From contig CM075184.1 in the NCBI GenBank assembly GCA_037577475.1, forward strand, positions 1,424,001-1,488,000: a DNA stretch of 64,000 bases, written 5' to 3'. Every line of letters begins with the position of its first letter. Positions within the stretch are counted from its first letter, which is position 1. Under the pieces are notes generated by a model, which worked only from the letters and a program-made list of their open reading frames with translations, did not search any database and was not told the DNA's origin. Shown here piece after piece: positions 1-10,746 of the stretch. The DNA comes from Chaunax sp. Z400 (Eukaryota; Chordata; Actinopteri; Lophiiformes; Chaunacidae). Made by a program: the position numbers and the translations under genes.

Positions 1-415
1 ATATGTCTATATATATGTATATATACGTGTATATGTATATATACGTGTATATGTCTATATACATGTATATATACGTGTATATGTATATATACGTGTATAT
101 ATATGTATATACACGTGTATATGTATATATACATGTATATGTATGTATATGTATATATACATGTATATATACATGTATATGTATATGTATGTATATGTAT
201 ATATACATGTATATATACATGTATATGTATATGTATATACACATGTATATGTATATGTATATATACATGTATATGTATATACACATTTATATGTGTATAT
301 GTATATACACATGTATATGTGTATATACACATGTACATGTATATGTATGTATACATGTATATGTATGTATACATGTATATGTATGTATACATGTATATGT
401 ATGTATGTATGTATA
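1..415. repeat. TA/TG-rich satellite-like tandem repeat
   Basis: The sequence is an almost unbroken run of short units such as ATGTATAT, ATACATGT and ATACGTGT, and it continues off the left edge of the window. It leaves several frames open on both strands with proteins made almost only of Y, I, M, V, H, C and T, which is what such a repeat gives in any frame. No coding role is supported. Confidence 0.95.
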
Positions 416-757
416 GCCCAAATGGCCAAGTTGACAAACTAAGCAAACACACATACATGCTTTACAGCTCAAGAACCAAAGGGTCTACTGATAACACCCT
501 CAATCACACAAGATTGGACTTTGTTAACTAAGGTCTCAACTACTCCCTTTTGTGACCCCTGCTTATCATACTCCAGAAGACACCTCATAAGAACAATTCC
601 TGAACTTCTCAAAGACAATGAAAAACTCTGTTATTAAATCTATCGTTATTTCATAATTTTGTTTTACACAGAGGTTTCTTGTGTTTTAATTTGTCATATT
701 GAATGTATTATCATGTTAACCATAAATCGACCTCCACTCTAGCTCTAGCTCTGCTGT
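416..757. other. Unassigned non-coding spacer
   Basis: AT-rich sequence without a coding signal or recognised repeat. The last bases (AGCTCTAGCTCTGCTGTCTCTAG region) are the target region of the hAT element that follows. Confidence 0.5.
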
Positions 758-765
758 CTCTAGAC
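758..765. repeat. Left target-site duplication of the hAT element
   Basis: CTCTAGAC lies directly before the CAGGGGTGGGCAA terminus. Its partner at 2037-2044 is GTCTAGAC, differing at one base. Eight bases, centred on TCTAGA, is what hAT transposases typically generate. Confidence 0.8.
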
Positions 766-2036
766 CAGGGGTGGGCAATTATTTTTTCCATGGGGCCACA
801 TGAGAAACAGAAAATATTGTGGAGGGCCGGGCCAAAAGGCTGAACTCAATTCTGCATAATATTAATTGTATTTCTTTATAAAAAGCAGTAAATAGCATTG
901 TTTTGACAAGCTGGTAAGAGTATATGTTATAGTTAAGCAATGAAAAAGTGAGGTTGCCTTACAAAAAATGTCATTTATTCAATCAAATTTCCCAAAACAC
1001 AATGGTAAACAAAATGTGAACGTTTTTTTTTTACCATTTGTGACTCATATTAGTGAACATTTTCAGTCACATTCACTCCAAAACACATTTTGAGTTTCAT
1101 ATACTGTTGGAAAGTTGTGTAAAGGTTCTCAGCATTCTAAAGACATCACAATATTGTCTTTGTGCTCCAAACGTTAAGCAAGATACATCATTATCCCACG
1201 GACAAATACGAGTAACTGGGCTGTGTCGCGGACATCACAGCTCTCGTCCAAAGCCAAGGAGAAAAAGTCAAAACTTGCCACTTCACGTTGCAGCTGAAGC
1301 TCCAGATTCCCCGTAATGTCCTCGATCCTTCTCGTCATGGGTCGCCTGGACAGCGGGACTTGCTCAAATGCTTCTTTTTTTTCAGGGCATATTAGTGCTG
1401 CATAGAGTCCACCAAGCACTCTTTGACAAACTCCCCCTCCGAGAATGGCTTACTGTTTTTAGCGATTTTGTGGGATATCACAAAGCTGGTCTTGGTTGCT
1501 GCATCCCTGGATGTGTGAAGCTTGGTAAAAAAGCCTTGCTGCTTTTGCAGCTTAGCTAGCAAAGCTTCCGATGTTTGCGCCCTTTCAGCATCAGTCAAGT
1601 TTTTGTATTTCTCCGCGTGTTTTCGTCTCGTAATGCTGACTCAAATTGTAGTCCTTAAACACGGCGATCTGCTCCCTTCAAACTAAACACACGGCTTTAC
1701 CTCCGACTTCAGTAAATAAATACTTAGCAGTCCATTTTTTGTTGAAAACCCTGCATTCGGCATCAACCATTCTTTTTTTAGCATGAGCGGACATTTTTGA
1801 GGGCTAAAGTTGTCTTGTGACAATGATCCAATCATGTGCAGGTCTTGACATACGTATTGTGTCATTATGTACGTGAATAAAAAACAACTTCAAAATAAAA
1901 GCAATGCTTTAGTCCATGCATGAGGTGAAATTAGAAAATATGTTTATTTTGTAATTTCCAATTAACCTTACACGGGCTGGTCAGAGTAAACCAAAGGGCC
2001 GTATGTGGCCCGGGGGCCGTACAATGCCCAGGTCTG
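766..2036 (-). mobile_element. hAT (Charlie-type) DNA transposon, internally deleted
   Basis: The element begins CAGGGGTGGGCAA and ends with an imperfect inverted copy, TGCCCAGGTCTG, flanked by near-identical 8-bp duplications. CAGGGGTGGGCAA is a classic hAT-Charlie terminus. The minus strand encodes pieces of a ZBED/GTF2IRD2-like hAT transposase (1174-1865), but the dimerisation and most catalytic sequence is absent, so the 1,271-bp copy is a non-autonomous internal deletion derivative. Both ends and both duplications survive, so it moved as a unit or was deleted after insertion. Confidence 0.85.
1174..1865 (-). pseudogene. hAT transposase fragment (N-terminal part, ZBED5/GTF2IRD2-like)
   Basis: Reading the minus strand from about 1865, three frame-broken segments give the usual order of this family. 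First is a short BED-zinc-finger-side region (MLKKEWLMPNAGFSTKNGL). Next is a linker with PFSEGEFVKECLVDSM, and last the start of the RNase-H-like core with LQLQREVASFDFFSLALDES followed by DVRDTAQLLVFVRGI. The aspartate in FSLALDES is the expected first catalytic acid; the rest of the catalytic domain is missing after FVRGI. At least two frameshifts separate the pieces. This is a dead transposase remnant, not a host gene. Confidence 0.8.
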
Positions 2037-2044
2037 GTCTAGAC
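2037..2044. repeat. Right target-site duplication of the hAT element
   Basis: GTCTAGAC directly follows the right terminus and pairs with CTCTAGAC at 758-765 (7 of 8 bases). Confidence 0.8.
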
Positions 2045-2684
2045 CATGCTGTAATGGCATTCCAAAGATGTTATAAATCTCACTGCTATCCTGGGTCTGA
2101 TCTAAACTATCAGACTCAGAAAGAACTCCTCTATGAGATAAAACTCAAAATTGCATATAAAACAATCAAACATTCATTGCATGCTGAGAATAACCTAATT
2201 ATATGTGTGAAATCTATATTAAGAAACGTTTAGTATAATTTCGCTTTCTGTTTCATTTTTCTTTTTATGTCATACTTATGTTGAAGCCATAAGTAATGTG
2301 TATTAATTGTGGTGACAAAGAAGTATTGATGTTGTGCTCGTTTTAATACTTTTATATATATATAGAACTTAATTCTGCCAACAACATTAACCCTATTTGA
2401 AACTCGATCCGTGGCTCACCGGAATGCAGTGAGCAATACCCTGACTATGCAAAGTATAAAACCTTACACACGGTCATTGTTCTTTGTTCAAATTTGACTG
2501 CAGCAAATTAGATCCGCTCAGCTTTTGGCTGTTCTAAATGCTCTGAAACTACTCTAAAATCTGTTGCGTTTAAAGTCCGTCGTTTTTCTTCATTTAACTT
2601 TCTTTAACTCTTTGTTCCAAGTTTTTCCTATATTTTTCCCAAGTTTCTGTTCCTGATTTTCAGCTCATCATTCTTTAAATTCAA
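2045..2684. other. Unassigned sequence; possible promoter-like TATAAAA
   Basis: No coding signal. A TATAAAA-like stretch near 2455 (AAGTATAAAACC) lies about 230 bp upstream of an open region starting at 2685. It could be a promoter or part of an LTR, but I see no paired repeat to support either. Confidence 0.3.
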
Positions 2685-3134
2685 ATGAAGCGCCAAAGCC
2701 TTGACAAGCTTTTGTTTAATAGCCTTGTAATGAACGTCGACTGGCCATTGTCAATTTTTGCAAGACTTTTTAACAAGTTAGTCGAGACAAGTGAACTGTC
2801 CACAGTCAGCTCTGAATATCAACGTCCCAGCCATAACCGAATCGGCAGTGAGTCTGATCACCAGCCGAGTTACCAAGCCTCAGCGCCAGGTTCCGCTCTT
2901 CACCCGGGTCAGCCAAGTGACCCCGGACCTCCTGTCCTAACGACGCTGCCGAGAATCTCCCTTCACCACAGTGTTCAGCGAGCCCCGCTGCATTGGACGC
3001 TGCGCCCCGGGAGAAATCATAACGGCCCAGAGGATCCATTGCTGACAGCCCAAACCAGCGTATTCACGGCAGGCTTGTATACATACAGTGTGGCTTTGAT
3101 TGAGTTGGTGTCAGATAGCTTTATTAAATTTTAA
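2685..3134 (+). other. Open frame of 149 residues, unrecognised (also open on minus 3039-2806)
   Basis: A 149-residue frame begins MKRQSLDKLLFNSLV and becomes rich in P, S and H across a GC-rich core at about 2870-3050. The minus strand is also open there for 77 residues. I recognise no domain on either strand and cannot tell which, if either, was coding. The contrast between the GC-rich core and the AT-rich flanks suggests an inserted repeat or retroelement leader. It is kept as a described open frame, not a called gene. Confidence 0.2.
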
Positions 3135-3291
3135 CCCTAAAATTAGGATAAGCAGGTTATTACAGTCAGTAGTCGTTCAGTTTCTTTCATCCATACATCT
3201 GTTTTCCCACCAGTCAGCTCATATTGATCTTAAAGTCTTTTAGATATTCATCTCACTTAACCATAGATTGTGAATGTGTTTTCTTCTATCC

Positions 3292-4545
3292 ATTTAGAAT
3301 AGAATAGAAAGCCTTTATTGTCATTATACAGTGTACAATGAAATTAAAGGTCAAACTCCTTAAGGTGCACACAAAAATATCAGAAATATGTCTATACAGG
3401 CCTAGTGGCAAGACAATAACAATTAAGACAATAACAATTTACATGACACAATTCACATAGTATATGTAGCAGAGAATGTAAGAATATTGCAGTGTAAATT
3501 GAAATAAATGTAACTGGACTCTGTGAATGTTCATAAATGTAGATGGACGCTGCAAATGGACAGTTAAAAGAATTGCACTATAACAGACATATGGTTCTAT
3601 TTTTAAATATATTGCACTAAAGGAATTTTTTCCCAGTATTATTGAAATTGTAGGATGGAGGGTGGGGAGAGGAGAGGGGTGGTGTGTATGTGTGCGTGTG
3701 TTTGTGAGTGTGCACATGTGGGTTGGGGGGATGTCAGTTTGTGGTTGAGTTCAGGATGGTTATGGCTTTGGGAAGAAGCTGTTCTTGAGTCTGTTAGTCC
3801 TTGTTTTCATACACCTTTAGCATCTGTCAGAGGGAAGCAGGTCAAACAGGTGGGACCCAGGGTGAGAACTGTCCTTCATGATGTTAACTGCTCTGCTCAG
3901 GCAGCGGGAGTTGTAACTGTCTTTCAGGGAGGGGAGAGGGCAGCCGATGATCTTTTGTGCTGCATTAATGACTCTCTGAAGCCCCTTCCTGTTTGCCTCA
4001 GTGCAGCTGGCGTACCACACAGTGATGTAGTACATCATCAGGCTCTCAACAGAAGAGCGGTAGAAGGTCACCAGCAGCTTTCTGTCTAGGTTATTTTTCT
4101 TGAGCACCCTCAGCAGATGTAGTCCCTGCTGTGCCTTCATGATAAGCGCTGAGGTGTTTGCAGTCCATGAGAGGTCAGCAGAGATGAAGGTGCTTTGGAA
4201 TTTCAAAGTCTGGACCCTCTCTACACAAACGCCGTAAAGGGTGATCCTCTATTCTCCTCTTGTAGTCTGCTTTGGTCTCCTTTATTCCTCTCCTCAGGTC
4301 GGCTCTAGCAGCACTATACAGCGCTCCATCACCTGACCTGAAGGCAGAGTCGCGGGCCCTGAGGAGCATACGGACCAGGCTGGTCATCCAGGGCTTCTGG
4401 TTGGGGAAGACCCGCATGCGTTTATCCACAGTAACTTTCTCAATGCAGTACGTTATGTAGTAAAGTACAGTCTCTGTGTGTGTGGCCAGGTCTTGATGTT
4501 TAAATGCATCCCACTTGGTGTTTGCAAAGCAGTCCTGAAGCTGAG
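3292..4545 (-). mobile_element. L2-type LINE remnant with internal deletion
   Basis: On the minus strand the element ends near 3292 in an AATAAAG-containing 3' tail (plus strand CTTTATTGTCATT), as in the related copies at 24345 and 52503. It is 5' truncated near 4545, where similarity to 53410-53300 stops. Its two coding pieces join near 4205-4225 with the whole reverse transcriptase core missing. The tail at 3290 is a short AATAG-type repeat. Confidence 0.75.
3817..4429 (-). pseudogene. L2-type LINE ORF2 pieces: post-endonuclease linker plus C-terminus
   Basis: Reading the minus strand from 4429 gives a linker with the hallmark RVFPNQKPWM followed by LLRARDSAFRSGD and KETKADYKRRIEDH, which lies between endonuclease and reverse transcriptase in this LINE family. 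From 4206 comes the C-terminal region with DLSWTANTSALIMKAQQ, SSVESLMMYYITVWYASC and DSSHPGSHLFDLLPS. The catalytic palm motifs expected between them are absent, so the piece is non-functional. The same linker recurs at 16.43 kb and 53.28 kb. Confidence 0.85.
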
Positions 4546-5904
4546 AAAAATCTTTAATCTTTATTTATCTTTGTTTATGATAATCAGTAGTACATTCCAT
4601 TCATTATTACGTTGTTGTCGACATATATTTCTTTCTTCAGAGGTACAAATCAATGTGTTGGGTAGAACTCCCCACCTTTACAGAGAATTAGACTGATTAA
4701 ATATTTAATTGTTTCCTTCATTTGAGTGTGGTGCCCCAAAATACAATGACTGCATAACATAACATATTTACGCTACACTACCTTTAGCACGTATGTATCC
4801 AGTGCTCCAGCTAATGTTGGCATGTCTGCATCCAAAGCCTCAGCTAACATTGCACGTCTGAATCCACCATTGCAGCTAACATTACCATGTCTGTAGCTAG
4901 AAGTGTTGAACCCGCCGTGAAAACTTCAGATGAAGTGACAACAACTCCATGACATCATCATGTAGTTAATTAGCCATGAATTCTTGTTGGAGATAACTGG
5001 ACTTTCTTTTACTGTCTTGGATGATGTTAGGTTAGCATTGTTACTTTTGTTAGCCAACACTTAGGGCAAAAAATCCAATAATATGTGACAACAACAACAT
5101 AAAAGACAGTTTCTTCTTCTCTGGATAAGGCAGACCAGATGCTACAATGGTGTATTGCTGCCCTCTATTTGTTGTTATTAATGATCCTTTACTGAGCTAA
5201 TATTCATCAGTTTCTTCACATTAGTCCAGTTATCAGGTTGAGTAAAAACAGTTTCTGCAGCTGATCCCAGATCTGTAACAGATTCCTCCTCTGAAGATAG
5301 TGCTACAACATATTTAGTAAGTCATATTTATCCTCCGACATAAAAATGATTAGGGTATACAGTTCATACCAGCATCACCAAACTTTACATATTTGATATT
5401 TAGAGTTTTATACTAATTTTGTCTTTTGACTTTTCCATGTGTTGGTCATCTTCTCCATAGCACCCATCCAAACAGTATCTCACCAGAGGAATGGAGGATA
5501 TACTGCTGTTATAGTTGTTGGATGTTTTGTTGACGCATCGCTCCAGATGACTCTGGTTAGGACAAAAATGTGAAGATATTTTCATTGCAGTTTCTTTAAC
5601 GGTAGCCTTTATTTTCCGTAACAGCAAATAGAAGCTGTTATGGTCCCGATAATTCTTTCTTCCTTAGCCTTGATTAGTACCAACCTCATTTTCTGGGTTG
5701 TTCAGGATTTGGACTGAATTGTTGAATTTTCATAAAACATAAAACTCCAAACCACACACACAGGCAGGAGAAAAGGAAGTATATTAAAATGGGGTAATGT
5801 TTTTTGAAATTCATAAGCTGTTATATGGACATGAATCAATTAGATACATTTGTCAGGACGGAGAAACTTTACATTACAAGTGTACATGTGGCGGTTTAAT
5901 CTTA
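4546..5904. other. Unassigned sequence with a weak short tandem motif
   Basis: No gene or recognised transposon. About 4805-4910 contains three degenerate copies of a unit of roughly 33 bp built on AGCTAACATT and CATGTCTG. The 75-residue minus-strand frame at 5400-5627 has no recognisable domain. Confidence 0.4.
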
Positions 5905-6150
5905 TAATAATAAAAAATTAGTGGATCCAAACGGTGATCTGGATCACCACCAAAATCTTATCACTTCTACCTTGGGCTGCTTCCAATATCTCCTGAAAAT
6001 TTCATCAAAATCCATTGATTAGGTTTTTTTTATCCTGTTAACAAACCATCAAACTAACAAACCATCAAACTTACAAACCAACAAACTAACAAACCAACAA
6101 ACCAACCAACGCTGGCAAAAACATAACCTCCTCCCTTGTCGGAGGTAATA
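5905..6150 (+). repeat. Interspersed fish repeat of RTE-LINE-end type
   Basis: It contains GGATCACCACCAAAAT, CCTGAAAATTTCATC, a run of CAAACTAACAAACCAA steps and a terminal ACCTCC...GGAGGTAA block. This combination is familiar from abundant fish repeats that I associate with RTE-clade termini. A related block lies at 7690-7935. The family assignment is from memory and could be wrong; the repetition inside the window is visible. Confidence 0.55.
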
Positions 6151-6424
6151 ATAATGCTTGGTACCTTATCAAATATCCTGTTAAGGTGGTCTCAGTCCTG
6201 GTGTTTCGTCTGCACCAGTTAACTGACAGCTGTCACAGCGTCCAGCAAACACACCACAGCTCGTCTGAACCAGGGTCAGCTCTGCTGCCCATCTCTTCTT
6301 TAATCCAGTCTCTCCTCCTGGTAGGTCTGATAGCACATCTTCCCATGCTGCCATATTTCACAGGGACCAGTTTAATGCATCAATCAATAGCTGCTAATCA
6401 AATAAGATTGTTTTTTAAAATTTT

Positions 6425-6640
6425 AATTAAATACTGTATTAATCCCACAGAAGGAAATTCTTTCTTGCATTTGACCCATCCCTGAGGAGCAGTGGGCTGC
6501 CTTTACGGCACCCAGGTAGCAAACTGGGGTTAAGTATCTTACTCAAGGATACTTTGACTTGTAGACTTGCCGGGGCTGGGGATCGAACCACCGACCTTTC
6601 GTTGCGTGAACGACCACTTTACCTCCTGAGCCACCTGGCT
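6425..6640 (-). mobile_element. tRNA-derived SINE
   Basis: On the minus strand the element starts AGCCAGGTGGCTCAGGAGG (an A box matching TGGCTCAGGAGG) and has a B box GGTTCGATCCC (plus 6578-6588). It then runs into a body with TACTT and GCAAGAAAGAATTTCC and a 3' end near 6425. The same body is present on the plus strand at 25086 and 32549. It is an RNA polymerase III type retroposon; the internal boxes look intact here. Confidence 0.75.
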
Positions 6641-7561
6641 TCCTTATCATTTTGAACCAGAAACTGAAACTTTCATCCCTTTCCAAAAGCAATTTGGACT
6701 TTCCCCCCGAGTCAGCAGCTACAGCGTCCTGGACTGTAGCGGTGGAAATTATCATCTGATGAGCTGCTTAACTTCCCTCCCTGATCCATGCCCATACGCT
6801 CCACCTCATTCTCTTCATTATGGAGGAAAATGACATTTCTGGTATCTCATATTCGATAAATAAACTCCTCTCCCTCCGTCCACTAAAACCCCTGACTAGT
6901 GCATGATGGGATGGCCCAGTGCTCTTAGCAACAGGCCATCTCTTTGGAGTTTCATGGCCAAGAGGGTGCAGTTCAGTCCAGGCTGCGGCGCTGCAGTCAT
7001 CATGCTGTTTCATGTCCTTTACTCTGGAAGAATGGCCTGTTCGTCGCAGAATGACTCAAATCACTCAAATGTCCAATCATGTGGCATAATCAGATTAAGG
7101 GGCGGGGAATGGGGTGTGAAAAATGGTTATTATAGTCACTTAGCTGGCAGGTATCTGCTGGAAGGTGTGTGATGGTGTGGAAGTCGTATGGTTCTCTAGC
7201 AGTGTGTCCACAGACAGTCGTATTAATCTATATGAGGATCACATTCAAACCATCGTAATGCTGAACTGAAGGTAGGCCTGGTGTTACGTCAATCAGAGAA
7301 AAACCTCCACCATCATGTCCCCTAAAACCGTCAGTCCCCTGATAGGCTGACCCTCATCATGTGATCCTGGACCATGAAAACCTGCCCCTAGAATCTGGAT
7401 CACATTGGTATCATTGTTAGTCTGATAGTTATTCTAGAAAAACTAGATTTCACTAATGTTGGTTTTCTTCAGGATCTAGATCAGGAACTGTTGAAGATAA
7501 ATTTGACCCCTAACTGAATCAGCACAGTTTCAGCTACAATCTGATCTCAGGTCAGTCTGTA
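6641..7561. other. Unassigned sequence
   Basis: Short open frames occur on both strands (for example 6768-7013 minus and 6903-7172 plus), but they overlap antisense and show no domain. No recognised repeat. Confidence 0.35.
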
Positions 7562-7630
7562 TCCTTATTAGGGCCCGGGCACCGAGGGTGCGAGGACCCT
7601 ATGGTTCTGCAAGGAATTATTATTATTTGT
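7562..7630 (-). repeat. End fragment of the GGGCCC-terminal repeat family
   Basis: TTAGGGCCCGGGCACCGAGG followed by GTGCGAGGACC and CTGCAAGGAATT is the reverse complement of the terminal unit found three times at 29330-29512. It is a short solo terminus of that family. Confidence 0.7.
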
Positions 7631-7689
7631 TATCTCACATTGGTGAATTTTCTGTGAGCCCTATAAATTTAAACTTTCTGGATCACCAG

Positions 7690-7935
7690 ATCCAAAATAT
7701 GACCTGGATCCAGACCAGACTCTGATGTTTGCTAGATTTTATGATGATGTCACCGTGTCATTTTGTCCAATCATTGTAGACATTATCCAGAAAGTTAGAA
7801 GATAAAATCTGGTAATTGTCCCTCAATGGTAAAGAATTCTTTAAAGACATTTTGGATCCAGATGATAATCAGGATCACCACCTGAACAAACCAAAGGCGG
7901 CTAAGAAATAACCTCCTTGGTGGAGGTAACGATGG
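7690..7935 (+). repeat. Second copy of the RTE-end-type repeat
   Basis: It has the same order of landmarks as 5905-6150: GGATCCAGA, AGGATCACCACC and a terminal AACCTCCTTGGTGGAGGTAA. Divergence and gaps suggest an old insertion. Confidence 0.5.
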
Positions 7936-8914
7936 TCTTCACCAGTACCAGTGAAGCAGAGCACTTAATCTGGATCTGCTCCAGAATTCAGCGATTCCTG
8001 CTAATGGTAATCCATCACGTTTAATCGTGATTAACAAACATCAGATTCCATTCATGATCCTGGATCTGCCCGTTTACCCAGATTTAAATGGATTCCTCCC
8101 TGGCACATGCCCAATCTGATGGTGAACCCACTGATGTAACAAATGTATGGAATGGTGCTATGAACCAGTGTCATATGAAGACCTCATAATGTGTGTAGAT
8201 TAAATCAGCATGTATGAATCATGAGTCCTGTATGGTGATACGCATCATACCAGAGAGTATACAGCCCCAGTAAGTAAAGAAGTCCATAATACACTGCACT
8301 CCACTGTGTACTGCAGTCCTGTCATTGAGCTGCAAACTGCAGTGCTGCATTATGGCAGTGACTGGCTGCTGCCTCTCTGCAGTGATGTTACAGTCCCACT
8401 GCTGTTTCCAGTGTTGCTGCAGGAAGAACAGGAGCCTGGTCGGTTGCTAGTCATACATCAGTGGTGACACAGTCTCTGTTGCACAGCGTAGCTTTGGTTA
8501 CCAATGCGTGTGTTCGTGTATGACTGGTGAAAACGTTAGGCATGTCCAGATGTTAAAATGAGCAGGTAAATTAATGATAGCATGCTAAATTATTTGATGG
8601 TAAACATTAATCTGAGCTGCTGGAGGCCACAGCTAGTGTCTTTAACATCTGCTGTGGATGTTTCCATCTCCAGACAATGAATCCAGGTGGTTGTGATAAA
8701 CTTCCCTCAACATGGAAACTCATATCCTCTTGAGACCCAGCCCATTGACTTGTGTCCTCTGTGATGGACATTTTGTTAACATGCCCCTACTTTTACTCTT
8801 TAGAGTTACTCAATCAATCCCTGTTGTATTTTAAAGAGGACATCCAGGGCTTTCCAGTGATATGTCATGTGATAGGCTGGGATGCTGGGAACTCCCATTT
8901 TCTTTTCATTCAAA
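7936..8914. other. Unassigned sequence
   Basis: No recognised coding or repeat signal. A short frame starting at 8915 (MDRIAASTFYGKRR) ends at a GTAAAT donor-like site at 8958. It could be a first exon of the piggyBac-derived region downstream, but its phase does not match the next exon, so I do not call it. Confidence 0.35.
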
Positions 8915-9159
8915 ATGGATAGAATAGCGGCAAGCACATTTTATGGAAAGAGGAGAGGTAAATCAAATATTGTGAATATATTGTTCTTTTACCGTGATAA
9001 TCTTATATTTTCTTGTTTATTAACATGTCAGGAATGATATATTTAGCTTTGAAAGCAATTAAATTATTTGTGTTTTGAAATAATAGCCCTTTTTTGAATG
9101 TCAATTACAGTGGACACCAAGACCATCTTAATGTTCTTAATGACTCAACATTGTTGTAG

Positions 9160-9839
9160 GAGAGGATTCTTTACAGGATAGTTGATGGAGACTCAGATTT
9201 GGAGCTGTCAGATGATGAGACAGATGAGGATGAGTTTGAACCAGGGATAGGGGGTGAAGAAGAGGAAGAAGATGCAGAAGGATCAGAAGAGCAGACAGAG
9301 ACAGACACAGAGACAGACAGGGATGAGCAGGAAAGACATCGTCCACTGTGGGCCAGGAGCAGCATGTATGTTTTTAATTCCAAAATAAAATGTTATGTAA
9401 TTACACTAAATTGATAATTATAAACCTGTAATGCAATACCCACAATGCAGACATATTGTTATGTATATCAGTGATATTTTTAGTGATCTTTGAGGTTTGA
9501 AGATTTCCAAGTGGTGTCATGAAATATAAGCAAATTTCCTCTAGAATCCAATGTCTATGCTTGTGGGTATAGTCAACAGGAGACCATATTACATACACTG
9601 GAACTGTCCCAATAATGCACTACTACCTGACTAAACTGTAATCCAAATACAGTTGTGTAAGATAAAATTATTATTTCTGTGATTACCTTTCATTTATTGG
9701 ATATACCTATTCATATAGATTCACACCTGTGCTACCTGGGCTTCTTGTTTGTCAAGATGACCCTACAACCCGAGCAGACTGGAGTCCAATACAGTACTTT
9801 TCCCAGTATATTGACAACAATATACTGGGAATAGAATAA
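9160..9839 (+). pseudogene. piggyBac-derived (PGBD-like) N-terminal coding region split across two exons, truncated
   Basis: The first exon (about 9160-9365) reads ERILYRIVDGDSDLELSDDE, then an acidic tract and RHRPLWARSS, typical of the disordered N-terminus of piggyBac-derived proteins. It ends at a GTATGT donor. After an intron, an AG acceptor at 9717-9718 opens a second exon reading FTPVLPGLLVCQDD, then DWSPIQYFSQYIDN, the start of the conserved PGBD transposase domain. Donor and acceptor phases match (two bases plus one base), which is strong evidence for a real spliced unit. A TAA at 9837-9839 ends the frame a few residues later, and no DDD-type catalytic domain follows. It may be a truncated domesticated gene or a decayed one. 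The upstream limit of the first exon is uncertain. Confidence 0.6.
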
Positions 9840-10186
9840 AATATTCCTTTTTATCTTTTAATCTTCATTAAAGTTTGGCTGGCTTTTCATATGAAAATAG
9901 TCCTGTCATCCACCAGAGTGGACATGTTATAAAATTTAAAATAAAAATTAATTCCAAAAAGTCTAAATTGTAAGATGTTTTTTTAACCCTAAATAGGTAG
10001 GAAATCACAAAAGAAAAGAAATTCTAAGACTTTTTTTCCTCGGTTCCCAGGAATATACAAGAACACTCCATGAAAAAAAATGACAGTCAAAGCTTGGACA
10101 CACCTTAAAGGCATGGCCTGTAGGTGTTAGTTGATTTCCTACATTAGCTATAACAGAGAGATGAGATGGAACCACACAGTGAATGA
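9840..10186. other. Unassigned sequence with a Tc1-end-like fragment
   Basis: Mostly AT-rich. About 10085-10118 reads CAGTCAAAGCTTGGACACAC, which resembles a Tc1-like terminal repeat and the arms of the fold-back at 10640-10707. Confidence 0.4.
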
Positions 10187-10556
10187 GAGTCATAATTTTA
10201 GTTTTAAAAGTCATAATATTACAAAGGAAAGTCATAATTTTAGTTTTAAAAAGTCATAATATTACAAAGTAAAGTCATAATTTTAGTTAAAAAAAATCAT
10301 AGTATTACAAAGTAAAGTCATACTTTTAGTTTTCAAAAGTCATAATATTACAAAATAAAGTCATAATTTTAGTTTTCAAAAGTCATATTACAAAATAGAG
10401 TAATCATTTTAGTTTTCAAAAGTCATAATATTACAAAATAAAGTCATAATTTTAGTTTTCAAAAGGCACAATATTACAAATGAAGTTATAATTTTAGTTT
10501 TAAATAGTCATAATATTACAAATGAAGTCATAATTTTAGTTTTCAAAAGTCATAAC
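10187..10556. repeat. AT-rich minisatellite, unit about 43 bp
   Basis: Roughly eight to nine copies of a unit combining AGTCATAATTTTAGTTTT and AGTCATAATATTACAAA. Individual units carry small indels and substitutions. Confidence 0.9.
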
Positions 10557-10565
10557 CGATATATA

Positions 10566-10566
<1 letters not shown>

Positions 10567-10637
<71 letters not shown>
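10567..10637. repeat. (TA)n(CA)n microsatellite
   Basis: A long TA run followed directly by CA repeats, ending at the TA that flanks the next element. Confidence 0.95.
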
Positions 10638-10639
10638 TA

Positions 10640-10707
10640 CCAGTCAAAAATTTGGACACAGTTTCCCATTCAAGTGGATGGGAAACTGTGTCCAAACTAT
10701 TGACTGG
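10640..10707. mobile_element. 68-bp Tc1/mariner fold-back (two terminal repeats, no interior)
   Basis: The left arm begins CCAGTCAAAAATTTGGACAC and the right arm, read in reverse complement, begins CCAGTCAATAGTTTGGACAC. Each arm is about 34 bp and no sequence lies between them. TA dinucleotides flank both ends, as expected for Tc1/mariner insertion. The arms resemble Tc1-like ends of the CAGTCAAAAGTTTGGACAC kind. Confidence 0.75.
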
Positions 10708-10721
10708 TACTGTATATATAT

Positions 10722-10746
10722 AGTACTGTGCAAAAGTCTTAGGCAG
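10722..10746 (+). repeat. Tc1-like terminal fragment
   Basis: ACTGTGCAAAAGTCTTAGGC is a familiar Tc1-like terminus in fish genomes; no partner terminus is visible nearby. Confidence 0.45.

Noticed and set aside
1..442. Long open frames on both strands rich in Y, I, M, V, H
   Set aside because: They are translations of a TA/TG-rich tandem repeat; composition and antisense overlap rule out a real protein.
8915..8957. First exon (MDRIAASTFYGKRR) of the piggyBac-derived region
   Set aside because: Its donor leaves phase 1, which does not fit any visible acceptor that opens the next exon in the PGBD frame.
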